Shown here: one piece after another, positions 25,762-34,016 of the stretch | Numbering within the stretch: the stretch's first letter is position 1 | How the letters are laid out: each line of letters starts with the position of its first letter | DNA from: Chelatococcus sp. | GTDB lineage: Bacteria > Pseudomonadota > Alphaproteobacteria > Rhizobiales > Beijerinckiaceae | DNA length: 64,000 nt | Assembly: GCA_003248805.1 (NCBI GenBank) | Contig: QFQY01000019.1 | Span: forward strand, 1-64,000 | Direction of reading: 5' to 3' | Translations under genes and position numbers: made by a program | Notes under the pieces: model-generated | What the model was told of the DNA's origin: nothing | Databases searched by the model: none | What the model saw: only the letters and a program-made list of their open reading frames with translations

Positions 25762-27045
25762 TCAGCGCCCGGACAGCCAGCGCGCCGGAACCGTGACGAG
25801 CTCCGGAACGAGGATGAGCAGGAAGAGCAGCGCGACCTGCGCGATCAGGAAGGGCATGACGCCCCGGATCACGCGGTCCATCGGGATGCGGCCGACGGCG
25901 CAGACGACGTTCAGCACCGTGCCGACCGGCGGGGTGAGGAGGCCGATGGCGTTGTTGATGATGAACATCACGCCGAAATAGACCGGGTCGATTCCCGCCT
26001 GCTTGACGATCGGCATCAGCACCGGCGTCAGGATCAGCACGGTCGGGATGAAGTCGAGCGCGGTGCCGACCACGACGACCAGCGCCATCATCGCGATCAT
26101 CAGCAGCGTCTTGCTGTCGAGCAGGGGGCCGAGAAGGGTGGCGACCTGTCCCGGAATGTCGGCGATGGTGATCAGCCAGGCCGAGACCATCGCGGCTGCG
26201 ACCAGGAACATCACCGCGGCCGAGGTCTTGATCGCGTTCAGCAGGGCCGGCCGCAGATGCTCGAGCTTGAACTCGCGATAGACGAACGCTCCGACGAAGG
26301 CGGCATAGACCGCCGCCACCACGGCGGCCTCCGTCGGCGTGAAGACGCCGGCCTTCATGCCGCCGATGATCAGGCCGGGCAGGGCGAGCGCCCAGATGCC
26401 GTCGATGGCGGCCTTGGCGATCTCGCGCAGGCTCGCGCGACTCGTCCGGGCCACCGGCTCGTCGCGCGCGACGATCCACCAAGTGACGACGAGCGCCAGC
26501 CCCATCAGGATGCCCGGCACGATCCCCGCCAGGAAGAGCCGCGTGATCGAGACCCCCGCCGCCACGCCGAAGACGACGAAGCCGATGGAGGGCGGGATCA
26601 CCGGGGCGATGATGCCGCCGGCCGAGATCAATCCAGCCGCGCGCGGCATGTTGTAGCCGGCCTGGCGCATCATCGGCAGCAGGATCGCGGCGAGCGCGGC
26701 GGTGTCGGCCACGGCGGAGCCGGAAATGCTGGCCATGACCAGCGCGGCGAGCACCGCCACATAGCCCAGCCCGCCACGGACATGGCCGACGAGCGCGACG
26801 GCGAGCCCGATGATGCGGCGGGACAGGCCGCCCGCATTCATGAGCTCTCCGGCCAGCATGAAGAACGGTACCGCCATCAGCGGAAAGCTGTCGGCTCCGG
26901 CGACGAGGTTCTGCGCCAGGATCTGGGAATCGAAGGTGCCGAGCTGGATCATCAGCGCCACGCCGCAGACGAGCAGGGCGGTAGCGATCGGCATGCCGAG
27001 GCCCATCGCGGCGAGCAGCGAGCCGAGGAAGACCGCGACTGTCAT
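25762..27045 (-). CDS. dctM: TRAP transporter large permease (DctM)
   Basis: Membrane subunit of 427 residues with about 12 transmembrane segments. Seen: MGLGMPIATALLVCGVALM at the start, MASISGSAVADTAALAAILLP near 126, APVIPPSIGFVVFG near 165 and GVFTPTEAA near 245. The start at 27045 overlaps the dctQ stop by 4 bases (ATGA), so the pair is translationally coupled. Confidence 0.94.
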   Translation of the reverse strand: MTVAVFLGSLLAAMGLGMPIATALLVCGVALMIQLGTFDSQILAQNLVAGADSFPLMAVPFFMLAGELMNAGGLSRRIIGLAVALVGHVRGGLGYVAVLAALVMASISGSAVADTAALAAILLPMMRQAGYNMPRAAGLISAGGIIAPVIPPSIGFVVFGVAAGVSITRLFLAGIVPGILMGLALVVTWWIVARDEPVARTSRASLREIAKAAIDGIWALALPGLIIGGMKAGVFTPTEAAVVAAVYAAFVGAFVYREFKLEHLRPALLNAIKTSAAVMFLVAAAMVSAWLITIADIPGQVATLLGPLLDSKTLLMIAMMALVVVVGTALDFIPTVLILTPVLMPIVKQAGIDPVYFGVMFIINNAIGLLTPPVGTVLNVVCAVGRIPMDRVIRGVMPFLIAQVALLFLLILVPELVTVPARWLSGR

Positions 27046-27596
27046 GGGCGGGCGTCTCCGCGCTGCTGCTGGGCCTCGAAGGCGGAGAGCTCCTCGGACT
27101 CGGCGCCGATGACGAGGTCCTCGTCGCTCATCGTGCCGCGCAGCAGCGCGACGATGGCGAGGATGTTCAGCGCGCCGATGCCGAGGCCGCAGAGCAGGCC
27201 GGCGAGATAGGTCACGCCGAGCGGGATGCCGGTGACCGGCGCGTGATTGTCGAGATTGAGGACGGCCTGCGTCCAGCAGCCGGCCACGAGCAGGGCCATG
27301 CACAGCAGCGACAGGCTCTCGGCCGCGAGCCGGCACCACCAGCGCCCCCTGCGCTCCAGCGCCAGGACGATGGTCGTCATGCCGAGATGGCCGCCCTCCC
27401 GCGCCACGAGAAAGGCACCGCCGAAAGTCAGCCAGACGAAGATCATCCGTGAGACCTCCTCCGACGCGGTGATGCCGGAGTTGAAGCCGTAGCGCAGCAC
27501 GACATTGCCGAAGACCATCGCGATCATCGCGACAAAGCCGACGATCAGGAGGTTCTCGACGGTGCGCAGGAGCGAGACGCGAAGGCGGGCCGTCAT
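27042..27596 (-). CDS. dctQ: TRAP transporter small permease (DctQ)
   Basis: Four-helix small subunit of 184 residues with the DctQ motif NVVLRYGFNSGITASEEVSRMIFVWLTF after the first helix and REGGHLGM following helix 2. The start MTARLRVSLL at 27596 sits just ahead of helix 1 and is preferred; an in-frame ATG at 27653 would add 19 residues. First gene of the operon dctQ-dctM-dctP; promoter and operator site C lie about 148 bases upstream. Confidence 0.9.
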   Translation of the reverse strand: MTARLRVSLLRTVENLLIVGFVAMIAMVFGNVVLRYGFNSGITASEEVSRMIFVWLTFGGAFLVAREGGHLGMTTIVLALERRGRWWCRLAAESLSLLCMALLVAGCWTQAVLNLDNHAPVTGIPLGVTYLAGLLCGLGIGALNILAIVALLRGTMSDEDLVIGAESEELSAFEAQQQRGDARP

Positions 27597-27743
27597 GGTG
27601 CGGTCCCATGACGGCTGGAGCCCTGGCTCACGCAGGGCAAAAGGCGACGGCATGTCGCCCGGGCGCGGCTCTCCGGCATCGCCCCTCTCCTTGGTTCCCT
27701 AAGGGCCGCCATCCGCCTCGGGCGCCGCCGGCCTCATCTATTC

Positions 27744-27778
27744 TGTATGCAGCATACAAAGTGCCGGCGCCGTGTCAA
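27744..27778 (-). promoter_or_regulatory. Promoter with GntR-type operator site C
   Basis: Leftward strand: TTGACA (plus 27773-27778), a 16-base spacer, then TATGCT, which lies inside the perfect palindrome TGTATGC-A-GCATACA (27744-27758). The operator therefore overlaps the -10 of a good sigma-70-like promoter for dctQ-dctM-dctP, ideal for repression. Same core as sites A and B. Confidence 0.7.
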
Positions 27779-27813
27779 ACGATGGTGCGCCGTTCCGCGG
27801 AGAGACGGGACAG

Positions 27814-28485
27814 TCAGATTCCCAGACCCTCGATGGCGTAGAAGCGCGCCGGGGCGCCGTCGGCATCGGGGATCAGCAGCGGGGCGGCCGAGAACAGGTT
27901 GCGCGGCGCCGTCAGCCGGCTCGTGTTCACGACATATTCGATCAGCGTCACGCCGTTGGAGAGCAGGACGTCGTGGGTGACGTGCTCCGACTTCGGAACC
28001 TCCTTGCCGTCGAGCAGCAGGCGGATCGGGAAATCCTGCGGGAAGTCGAAGGCCACCGCCGTCGGCTTGCGCGCGGCCAGCCATTCGGCCGAGGCGCGGC
28101 TGAGCCAGGGCGCTTCGGTCCAGAAGCTGCGGTCGTTGTAGTCGCGCCGATCGGACCAGTGGGCGGCGAGCAGCAGGATCTCGCCCTCGGCGCCGCCGGG
28201 GTCGGCGGCCGCCAGATGCTCGGGCTCAATCGGCGCGTCGGCCGGTCGCGCGCTGAGATCGAGCACCCGGCAAGGGCCGACGACATGGGACAGCGGCGTC
28301 TTCTCGATCGTCGGCGCATCCGCTACGAAATGAGCCATGGCGTCGACATGGGAGAAGCCGTGGCAGGTCGCGGACAGCCGCGAGACACGGAACTGATCGC
28401 CCCTGGCGATGTCGCCCTTGATCCCGAGTTCCACGGGCCAACGGAAATGCTGCCCGATGGGCATCGAGAGGTCGATGATCTGCAT
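27814..28485 (-). CDS. Cyclase-family (kynurenine-formamidase-like) hydrolase
   Basis: PF04199-type metal-dependent hydrolase of 223 residues. It begins MQIIDLSMPIGQHFRWP. The usual metal motif HxGTHxDxxxH appears as CHGFSHVDAMAHF (41-53): the histidines and aspartate are kept, but Gly-Thr is changed to Phe-Ser. Members open amide or lactone rings such as N-formylkynurenine, isatin or small cyclic amides; the substrate here is unknown. Single gene divergent from the GntR at 28597, with a TTGCATGCAA palindrome in the shared promoter. Confidence 0.85.
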   Translation of the reverse strand: MQIIDLSMPIGQHFRWPVELGIKGDIARGDQFRVSRLSATCHGFSHVDAMAHFVADAPTIEKTPLSHVVGPCRVLDLSARPADAPIEPEHLAAADPGGAEGEILLLAAHWSDRRDYNDRSFWTEAPWLSRASAEWLAARKPTAVAFDFPQDFPIRLLLDGKEVPKSEHVTHDVLLSNGVTLIEYVVNTSRLTAPRNLFSAAPLLIPDADGAPARFYAIEGLGI

Positions 28486-28542
28486 GACGAGGATTCCGAT
28501 TGGGCGACGGGCGCGACGCCCATCTCTTGAAGACCGCAAGAA

Positions 28543-28552
28543 TTGCATGCAA
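28543..28552. promoter_or_regulatory. Palindrome TTGCATGCAA between cyclase gene and gntR
   Basis: A perfect 10-bp palindrome 45 bases before the gntR start and 58 bases before the divergent cyclase start. The same core recurs at 29367-29378. It is the likely operator of the GntR protein encoded between the two copies. Confidence 0.6.
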
Positions 28553-28596
28553 GGATTCATCGTAGTCAAGCCGACGGCCGGATCATCGCCCACACC

Positions 28597-29355
28597 ATGA
28601 CCATTCCACAGGATACGACGCCGCTCGCGGCGCTCATCGCGCAAAGCCAGGCGCAGGAGGGCGCGCGCCGGAAGGGTGCGCTGCACGCCAATGTCGTCAG
28701 CCAGTTGCGCAACCTCATCGTCACCGGCGTGCTGCCGCCCGGCGCCAAGCTCAACGAGCGCGAACTCTGCGAGCAGCTCGCGGTCTCGCGCACCCCGGTG
28801 CGCGAGGCGATCAAGACGCTGATCCAGGACGGTCTGCTGCGCTCGCTGCCGAACCACTCGGCGGTGGTGTCCGATCTCGACCTCGAGCACATCAACGCGC
28901 TGATCGACGTCGTCAGCGTGATCGAGGGGCTCGCCGGCGAGCTCGCTGCCCGCAACGCCTCCGACGAAGCCGTCGCCGAGATCGGGCTGCTGCACTACCG
29001 CATGCTGCTCCACCATGCGCGCGACGAGCTGCCGGGCTATTTCGAGGCGAACAAGGCGTTCCACCGCAAGATCGTCGAGCTCGCGGGCAATCCGGTGCTG
29101 CTCTCGGTCTGGGACATGCTGGCGCTGCGGGTCGACCGGGCGCGCTACTCGTCGAATCTCTGGCCGAAGCGCTGGAAGACCGCCATCCAGGAGCACCAGC
29201 TCATTCTCGACGCGCTCTCGACGCGCGATCCGCAGCGCGCGGGCGAGGCGCTGCGCCAGCATGTCCGCAACGGCCTGACCGGGCTCGTCGCGGCTCTCTC
29301 GGAAGGGCGCGCCACGGCGGCCGAAAACGCGCCGGAGGGCCGCAACGGCGGTTGA
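28597..29355 (+). CDS. GntR family regulator, FCD domain
   Basis: Transcription factor of 252 residues starting MTIPQDTTPL at ATG 28597. An N-terminal tail of about 25 residues, a winged helix at about 30-92 (NVVSQLRNLIVTGVLPPGAKLNERELCEQLAVSRTPVREAIKTL), and an FCD domain at about 105-235 with HYRMLLHHARDEL and NKAFHRKIVELAGN. It probably represses itself and the divergent cyclase gene through TTGCATGCAA. A second copy of the site lies 11 bases after its stop, ahead of a gene that now survives only as a fragment. Confidence 0.92.
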   Translation: MTIPQDTTPLAALIAQSQAQEGARRKGALHANVVSQLRNLIVTGVLPPGAKLNERELCEQLAVSRTPVREAIKTLIQDGLLRSLPNHSAVVSDLDLEHINALIDVVSVIEGLAGELAARNASDEAVAEIGLLHYRMLLHHARDELPGYFEANKAFHRKIVELAGNPVLLSVWDMLALRVDRARYSSNLWPKRWKTAIQEHQLILDALSTRDPQRAGEALRQHVRNGLTGLVAALSEGRATAAENAPEGRNGG

Positions 29356-29366
29356 CGCTCCACAAT

Positions 29367-29378
29367 CTTGCATGCAAG
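29367..29378. promoter_or_regulatory. Second palindrome CTTGCATGCAAG
   Basis: A perfect 12-bp palindrome 11 bases after the gntR stop, containing the same TTGCATGCAA core as at 28543. It lies 226 bases ahead of a truncated rightward SDR gene and may be that lost gene's former operator. Confidence 0.55.
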
Positions 29379-29484
29379 CTGGCCGAGGCTTCGCAGAAAG
29401 CCGGTGAAGGCGGCGGCGGGAACGACGCCGCCTCACGCGCCAGAACGAAGCCGCGCCTGTCGCGGCGGGGAGCGGAGGAGGGGG

Positions 29485-29591
29485 CTAGAGTATCGGACTG
29501 AATATCGTATTCAGTCCGATCCTCTAGCTCTTTGATCTTGCGTCGGCTTTTCCCGAAAACCGCGCTCCACTTTTCGGGCCGATGCTCTAGG
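29485..29591. repeat. Dispersed intergenic repeat, copy 1
   Basis: About 107 bases, from CTAGAG to CTCTAG, opening with a perfect 13-bp hairpin ATCGGACTGAATA-TCG-TATTCAGTCCGAT and continuing with a CCCGAAAACCGC-like block and TTCGGGCCGATGCT. It aligns along its whole length, with small indels, to 49905-50011. Both end blocks are CTAGAG/CTCTAG-like inverted ends. It ends 14 bases before the surviving part of an SDR gene. Confidence 0.75.
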
Positions 29592-29604
29592 ATCGCGCGC
29601 GGGC

Positions 29605-29916
29605 ATGGGGCAGTACGACGTCGCCAAGGCCGGCATCATCTCGCTGACCAAGACCCTGGCCTTCGAGGAGGTCGGCCATGGCGTGCGGGTCGACGCGGTC
29701 TGCCCCGGGCTGACGCTGACGCCCTTCCATGTCCGGCACTTCGCCGGGGAGGGCAAGAGCGAGCAGGACCTGCGCAGGGAGGAGGTCGACCACTACATCC
29801 AGCGGCGCTGGGCCGATCCGCGCGAGGTCGCCTTCCCGATCCTCTGGCTCGCCTCCGACGAGGCGTCGTTCTGCACGGCGTCCGTGATCATGGCCGATGG
29901 CGGCACGCGGGTCTGA
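29605..29916 (+). pseudogene. Truncated short-chain dehydrogenase/reductase, C-terminal part
   Basis: A 103-residue fragment. After MGQYDVAKAG (the SDR catalytic YxxxK) it follows the normal SDR C-terminus: LAFEEVGHGVRVDAVCPGLTLTPF, RRWADPREVAFPILWLASDEASF and ending ASVIMADGGTRV. The NAD-binding Rossmann half (about 145 residues) is missing, and the break coincides with the edge of the dispersed repeat at 29485-29591. A functional enzyme is not expected; a deletion mediated at the repeat is the simplest explanation. Confidence 0.8.
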
Positions 29917-29940
29917 GGCGCAGCGCGCAGACGGAGCCGT

Positions 29941-31224
29941 TCAACGTGGCTGCGCGAAGCGGGTTGGCGCATAGGGCTCGGCATCGGTGAAGCTCGGCAC
30001 GCCCGTCATCAGATCCGCGACGAGGCGGCCGGTGACGGGCCCGAGCGTGAAGCCGTGATGGGCATGGCCGAAGGCGAACCACAGGCCATTATGGCGCGGG
30101 GCCTTGCCGATCACCGGCAGCATGTCGGGCAGGCAGGGCCGCGCGCCGCGCCAGGGCTCGGCATCGAGCCGGCGCCCGAGCGGCATCAGCCTGCGCGCCA
30201 CGCGCTCCGCGCTCTCGAGCTGCCCCGGGTCCGAGGGCGCATCCCGTTCCGCCAGCTCGATCCCCGTGGTCAGGCGGATGCCGCGCGTCATCGGGGTGAG
30301 CATGAAGCCGGCCTGCATCTCGCAGAGCGGATAGCGCGGGAGCGCATCCGATGCCGGCTCGTAATGCATGTGGTAGCCGCGCTTGTAGGCGAGCGGAAAG
30401 CGATAGCCGAAGCGTGTGTAGAGGTCGCCCGACCAGGGGCCCAGGGCGAGGACCACCTCGGAGGCGCTGTGATCCGCGCCCTCAGCGGTGAGGCGCCAGG
30501 CGGTCGCGTCGTGACGCAGCGCCAGGGCGTCGCCCTTGGCGAACTGCCCGCCGCGCGCGACGAACAGCGCGGCATAGGCGCGGGTCACCGCGCCCGGATC
30601 GCTGACCGTGACCGGGTCCCGCCAATGCACGCCGCCGACGGCCATGCCGCCGCGAAGATGAGGCTCGCGCTGCGTAAGCGCGTCGCCGTCGAGCAGGTCA
30701 TAGGCCAGTCCGTGCCCGTCGAGCGCCGCGGCCGCGCTGGCGGCCTCCTGCAGCGCGGCGCGCGAGCGGTAGAGCTCGATCCAGCCGCCTTCGCGCATCA
30801 GCGCGCCCGTCGCGGCCGGCCCGGTGAAACGCGCATGCTCGGTGGCGCAGCGCTCGATCAGGGGAAGCATCGCGCGCGCCGCGGCATCCAGACGAGCGCG
30901 GCCCGAATGCCACCAGTAGCGCGCGAGCCATGGTGCCATGCGCAGGAGGGTCGCCGGCCGGTAGCGCACCGCCGTCGCCCGGTTGGTGGCGTAGGCCAGC
31001 ACGGTCTTCAGATCGCGCGGAAAGGCGTAGGGGATGACCGAGGACCGTTCGATGAGCCCGGCATTGCCATGGCTCGTCTCGGCGCCCGGCTCGCGCCTGT
31101 CGACCAGAAGCACGGACTTGCCGCGTTCCTGCAGATGCAGGGCGATGCTGACGCCGACGATGCCGGCGCCGAGAACCATCACGTCGGCTTTCCGCGGGTC
31201 GGCGTTCTGAGTGTGTGTCGTCAT
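29941..31224 (-). CDS. FAD-dependent D-amino-acid dehydrogenase-like oxidoreductase (DadA/DAO family)
   Basis: Flavoprotein of 427 residues. The N-terminal dinucleotide motif VMVLGAGIVGVSIALHLQ (15-32) is followed by LLVDRREPGAETSHGNAGLI, the DadA-type SxGNAG signature; near the C-terminus GLWFAFGHAHHGFTLGPVTG is the second FAD-binding segment. Start MTTHTQN at 31224. Such enzymes deaminate D-amino acids or sarcosine-like compounds at the membrane or in the cytoplasm. Divergent from the rpiR-type regulator, with a palindrome between them, so probably controlled with the peptide transporter and MlrC-type peptidase genes. Confidence 0.87.
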   Translation of the reverse strand: MTTHTQNADPRKADVMVLGAGIVGVSIALHLQERGKSVLLVDRREPGAETSHGNAGLIERSSVIPYAFPRDLKTVLAYATNRATAVRYRPATLLRMAPWLARYWWHSGRARLDAAARAMLPLIERCATEHARFTGPAATGALMREGGWIELYRSRAALQEAASAAAALDGHGLAYDLLDGDALTQREPHLRGGMAVGGVHWRDPVTVSDPGAVTRAYAALFVARGGQFAKGDALALRHDATAWRLTAEGADHSASEVVLALGPWSGDLYTRFGYRFPLAYKRGYHMHYEPASDALPRYPLCEMQAGFMLTPMTRGIRLTTGIELAERDAPSDPGQLESAERVARRLMPLGRRLDAEPWRGARPCLPDMLPVIGKAPRHNGLWFAFGHAHHGFTLGPVTGRLVADLMTGVPSFTDAEPYAPTRFAQPR

Positions 31225-31321
31225 CGCAGGCCGGTGGCTGGTTTCCAGGCGCGCGGTTTTCGACCGCGCCAGAAAGGCAGGAGCCTCATATTTCGGCATT
31301 CTGCAAGAAAATAAAAACAGA

Positions 31322-31350
31322 TTGACAGTTTGAAAGAAAACTTTCTTGAT
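31322..31350 (+). promoter_or_regulatory. Promoter/operator of the rpiR operon
   Basis: TTGACA at 31322-31327 is followed by the near-continuous palindrome AAGAAA-AC-TTTCTT (31334-31347), which occupies the space up to a weak CTTGAT -10. GAAA-Nx-TTTC symmetry is typical of RpiR-family operators, so autoregulation and control of the divergent flavoprotein are likely. Confidence 0.55.
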
Positions 31351-31373
31351 CGAGGCGTTCTCCGGGAGCGCCG

Positions 31374-32252
31374 ATGCCGCAGACCCTTCGCCAGAGATTG
31401 CAGGCCTGCCTCGCCATCGGCTCCAAGGCCGACAAGGCGCTGGCGAGCTACATGCTGGCCCAGATGCAGAGCCTGCCCTTCGAGACGGCGGCCAGCCTCG
31501 CCGAGAAGGTCGCGGTCAGCGAGCCCACGGTCGGGCGCTTCTGCCGGACGCTGGGCTACAAGAGCTTCAAGGATCTCAAGCTGGGGCTCGGCCAGGACAT
31601 CGGCGACAAGCCCTGGCTGATCAGCGACCGGCTGCGGGACTTCCAGCAGCGCAGCCTCGCCGGGGACGACCAGCTCGCCCGCAGCCTGCAGATGGAGATC
31701 TCCGGTCTCGTCGCGGTCTACGAGCTGGCGCAAGGCGAGGAGTGGAAGCGGGTCGCCAGGCGGCTCGCCACGGCGTCCTCGGTCTATGTCACCGGCTTCC
31801 AGACGGAGCGCGGGCTTGCGCAGTACCTCGCCAACCAGCTGCAATATCTCCGCGACGGCGTGCATCTGGTCGATCTCGCGGCCGGCAATTTCTCCGAGGT
31901 CCTGCTCTCCGGCGGGGGCTCGCCCTGCCTCGTGATCTTCGAGGCGCGGCGCTATTCGCGCATGGCCAAGCTTCTGGCGCGCGAGGCGAAGGCCGCGGGC
32001 ATCGCCACCACGCTGGTCACGGATTCGTTCTGCGACTGGGGGCGCGAACTCGTCGACGAGATGCTGGTCGTCTCGACCGAGTTCAACCTGTTCTGGGATT
32101 CGACCGCGCAGATGGCGAGCCTGAGCAGCCTGCTGGTCAATTCCGTCTTCGTCGAGCTCGGGCCGCAGGTCGAGGAGCGCCTGAACCGGATGGCCGCGCT
32201 CTACGGCCGCTTCACCGGACATGTCGGCGACGGTTCCGGGCCGCTCGACTGA
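31374..32252 (+). CDS. RpiR/MurR family transcriptional regulator
   Basis: The 292-residue protein has a helix-turn-helix at about 1-80 (TAASLAEKVAVSEPTVGRFCRTLGYKSFKDLKLGL) and a SIS domain at about 125-265 (ATASSVYVTGFQTERGLAQYLANQLQYL). SIS domains usually sense phosphosugars, but RpiR members also sit beside amino-acid and peptide transporters. It precedes the Dpp-like binding protein by 37 bases and is likely its local regulator. Confidence 0.9.
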   Translation: MPQTLRQRLQACLAIGSKADKALASYMLAQMQSLPFETAASLAEKVAVSEPTVGRFCRTLGYKSFKDLKLGLGQDIGDKPWLISDRLRDFQQRSLAGDDQLARSLQMEISGLVAVYELAQGEEWKRVARRLATASSVYVTGFQTERGLAQYLANQLQYLRDGVHLVDLAAGNFSEVLLSGGGSPCLVIFEARRYSRMAKLLAREAKAAGIATTLVTDSFCDWGRELVDEMLVVSTEFNLFWDSTAQMASLSSLLVNSVFVELGPQVEERLNRMAALYGRFTGHVGDGSGPLD

Positions 32253-32289
32253 GCGCTTCCGGCATGACTCAAAAAGAGGGGATCAACGG

Positions 32290-33858
32290 ATGAAATCGGC
32301 AGTGAAAGGCACCTTCCTGGCCTGTGCTCTCGGAGCGCTGGCGGCGAGCGGGGCGGTGGCGCAGGAAGCCACCTTCGTGATGACGGCGCGCCTCGTCGGA
32401 GCGCCGACCTACAACCCGATCAAGGCGACGAAGCTGAACACGGCGACGACGCTGATCTATGACCGTCTCGTCGTGCAGGACGCCGACCAGAGCTTCCACG
32501 GCCAGCTCGCGGCCTCCTGGGAATCGAGCCCGGACGGCATGCTCTGGACCTTCAAGCTCAAGCCCGGCGTGAAGTTCCACAATGGCGAGCCCTTCAACGC
32601 CAGGACGATCGAATGGTGGGTGCCGCAGTTCAAGGGCACCGAGAACGCCTTCACCGTCGAGGCGATCGAGCGCGTCGAGGTCTTCGACGACCTGACTGTG
32701 CGCTTCCACATGAAGCGCCCGGACCCGAACCTGCTCTTCAACCTCGCCAGCTCCTTCATGGCGATCCCGGAGCCGAAATCCTACCAGGCGCTCGGCGACA
32801 AGTTCGGCGTCACGGAAGCCATCGGCACCGGGCCCTACAAGATGCAGCAGTTCACGGTCGGCCAGCAGACGGTGCTGGTCCGCAACGACGACTACAAATG
32901 GGCCTCCGACCTCTCGAAGAACCAGGGGCCGGCCAAGTTCAAGAAGCTGACCTTCCGGGAAATCGCCGAGGAATCGACGGCCTATCTCGAACTCAAGACC
33001 GGCGGCGCCGACGTGCTCGTCAACGTGCCGACCGACTTCCTGCCGCGCATCCAGGCCGACAAGGCGGTGAAGCTCGTGACCATTCCCGGAAACGAGGTGG
33101 TCTACATGCCGGTCAACACCAGCGTCGAACCCTTCACCGACATCAAGGTCCGCGAGGGCGCCGTCTTCGCCGTCAACCAGAAGGACGTGCTGACGAGCCT
33201 TTATGGCGGCAACGGCGCGGTGGCCGACACCTTCCTGATCTCCACGCTGAAGGAGGCGCAGGTCGACCCCAAGTTCAAGATCTCCTACGATCCGGAGCGC
33301 GCGAAGAAGGCGCTCGACGCCGCCGGCTGGAAGCCGGGACCGGACGGCGTGCGCGTCAAGGACGGCAAGCGGCTGGAGGTCAAGCTCTGGGCCCAGAACG
33401 GCACCGAGTTCAAGCGCCTGGCCGAGATCGTGCAGGCGCAGCTCAAGGCGGTCGGCATGCAGGCCGACATCAGCATCGTCGATTCCGGCTCGATCAACGC
33501 GCAGTATCGCAAGAAGACGGAGCACCAGCTCGCCGTCCGCTCCTATCAGTGGACGAATGCCGACATCATCGACTGGTTCTTCAGCGCCAAGCGGCTGGGC
33601 TATCCCAACGTCTCGATGCTGAACGATCCCGAGGCCGAGCGGCTCAACGACGTGGCGATGAACCAGTCCAAGACCTGGGACGAGCGCGTCGCGAACTTCA
33701 CCAAGTACCATGAATACGTGCTGTCGCAGTACGCCTTCGCGCCGATCTACCAGCCGGTGCAGAGCCTCGCCTACGGCAAGCGCGTGACGATGCCGGAGAA
33801 GATCCGTGGCGTCGGCTTCTCCAGCCAGTCGCTGATCGACATCGCCCCGGCCAACTGA
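32290..33858 (+). CDS. ABC transporter substrate-binding protein, peptide/nickel (DppA) family
   Basis: Periplasmic protein of 522 residues. Signal peptide MKSAVKGTFLACALGALAASGAVAQ; SBP_bac_5 features: PTYNPIKATKLNTATTLIYDRLV, QLAASWESSPDGMLWTFKLKPGVKFHNGEPF (54-100 region) and YDPERAKKALDAAGWKPG (about 336-353). It probably captures short peptides or derivatives. Operon with two permeases and the MlrC-type peptidase; a repeat-like hairpin follows its stop. Confidence 0.92.
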   Translation: MKSAVKGTFLACALGALAASGAVAQEATFVMTARLVGAPTYNPIKATKLNTATTLIYDRLVVQDADQSFHGQLAASWESSPDGMLWTFKLKPGVKFHNGEPFNARTIEWWVPQFKGTENAFTVEAIERVEVFDDLTVRFHMKRPDPNLLFNLASSFMAIPEPKSYQALGDKFGVTEAIGTGPYKMQQFTVGQQTVLVRNDDYKWASDLSKNQGPAKFKKLTFREIAEESTAYLELKTGGADVLVNVPTDFLPRIQADKAVKLVTIPGNEVVYMPVNTSVEPFTDIKVREGAVFAVNQKDVLTSLYGGNGAVADTFLISTLKEAQVDPKFKISYDPERAKKALDAAGWKPGPDGVRVKDGKRLEVKLWAQNGTEFKRLAEIVQAQLKAVGMQADISIVDSGSINAQYRKKTEHQLAVRSYQWTNADIIDWFFSAKRLGYPNVSMLNDPEAERLNDVAMNQSKTWDERVANFTKYHEYVLSQYAFAPIYQPVQSLAYGKRVTMPEKIRGVGFSSQSLIDIAPAN

Positions 33859-33886
33859 GCGCGACGACCGTGCGCGGGAACCCGCC

Positions 33887-33985
33887 GTCATCCCGGGCCT
33901 GACCCGGGATCCATCGAAGCGCGCCCGAGCGCGACGATGGACTCCGGATCGGCGCCGCTTCGCGGCCTGTCCGGAACGACGGCGA
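33887..33985. repeat. REP/MITE-like intergenic element
   Basis: Between binding protein and permease: ATCCCGGG-CCTGA-CCCGGGAT hairpin (33890-33910), an internal ATCCATCG/CGATGGA pair, and outer CCGTCAT.../...ACGACGG ends. It resembles the dispersed CGTCATCCCGGG elements of many alphaproteobacteria (from general knowledge); only this copy is in the window. It can fold into an extended stem and may also act as an intra-operon attenuator. Confidence 0.55.
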
Positions 33986-34016
33986 GCCTTCCACGCCGAC
34001 ACGCAGGAGACGACCT

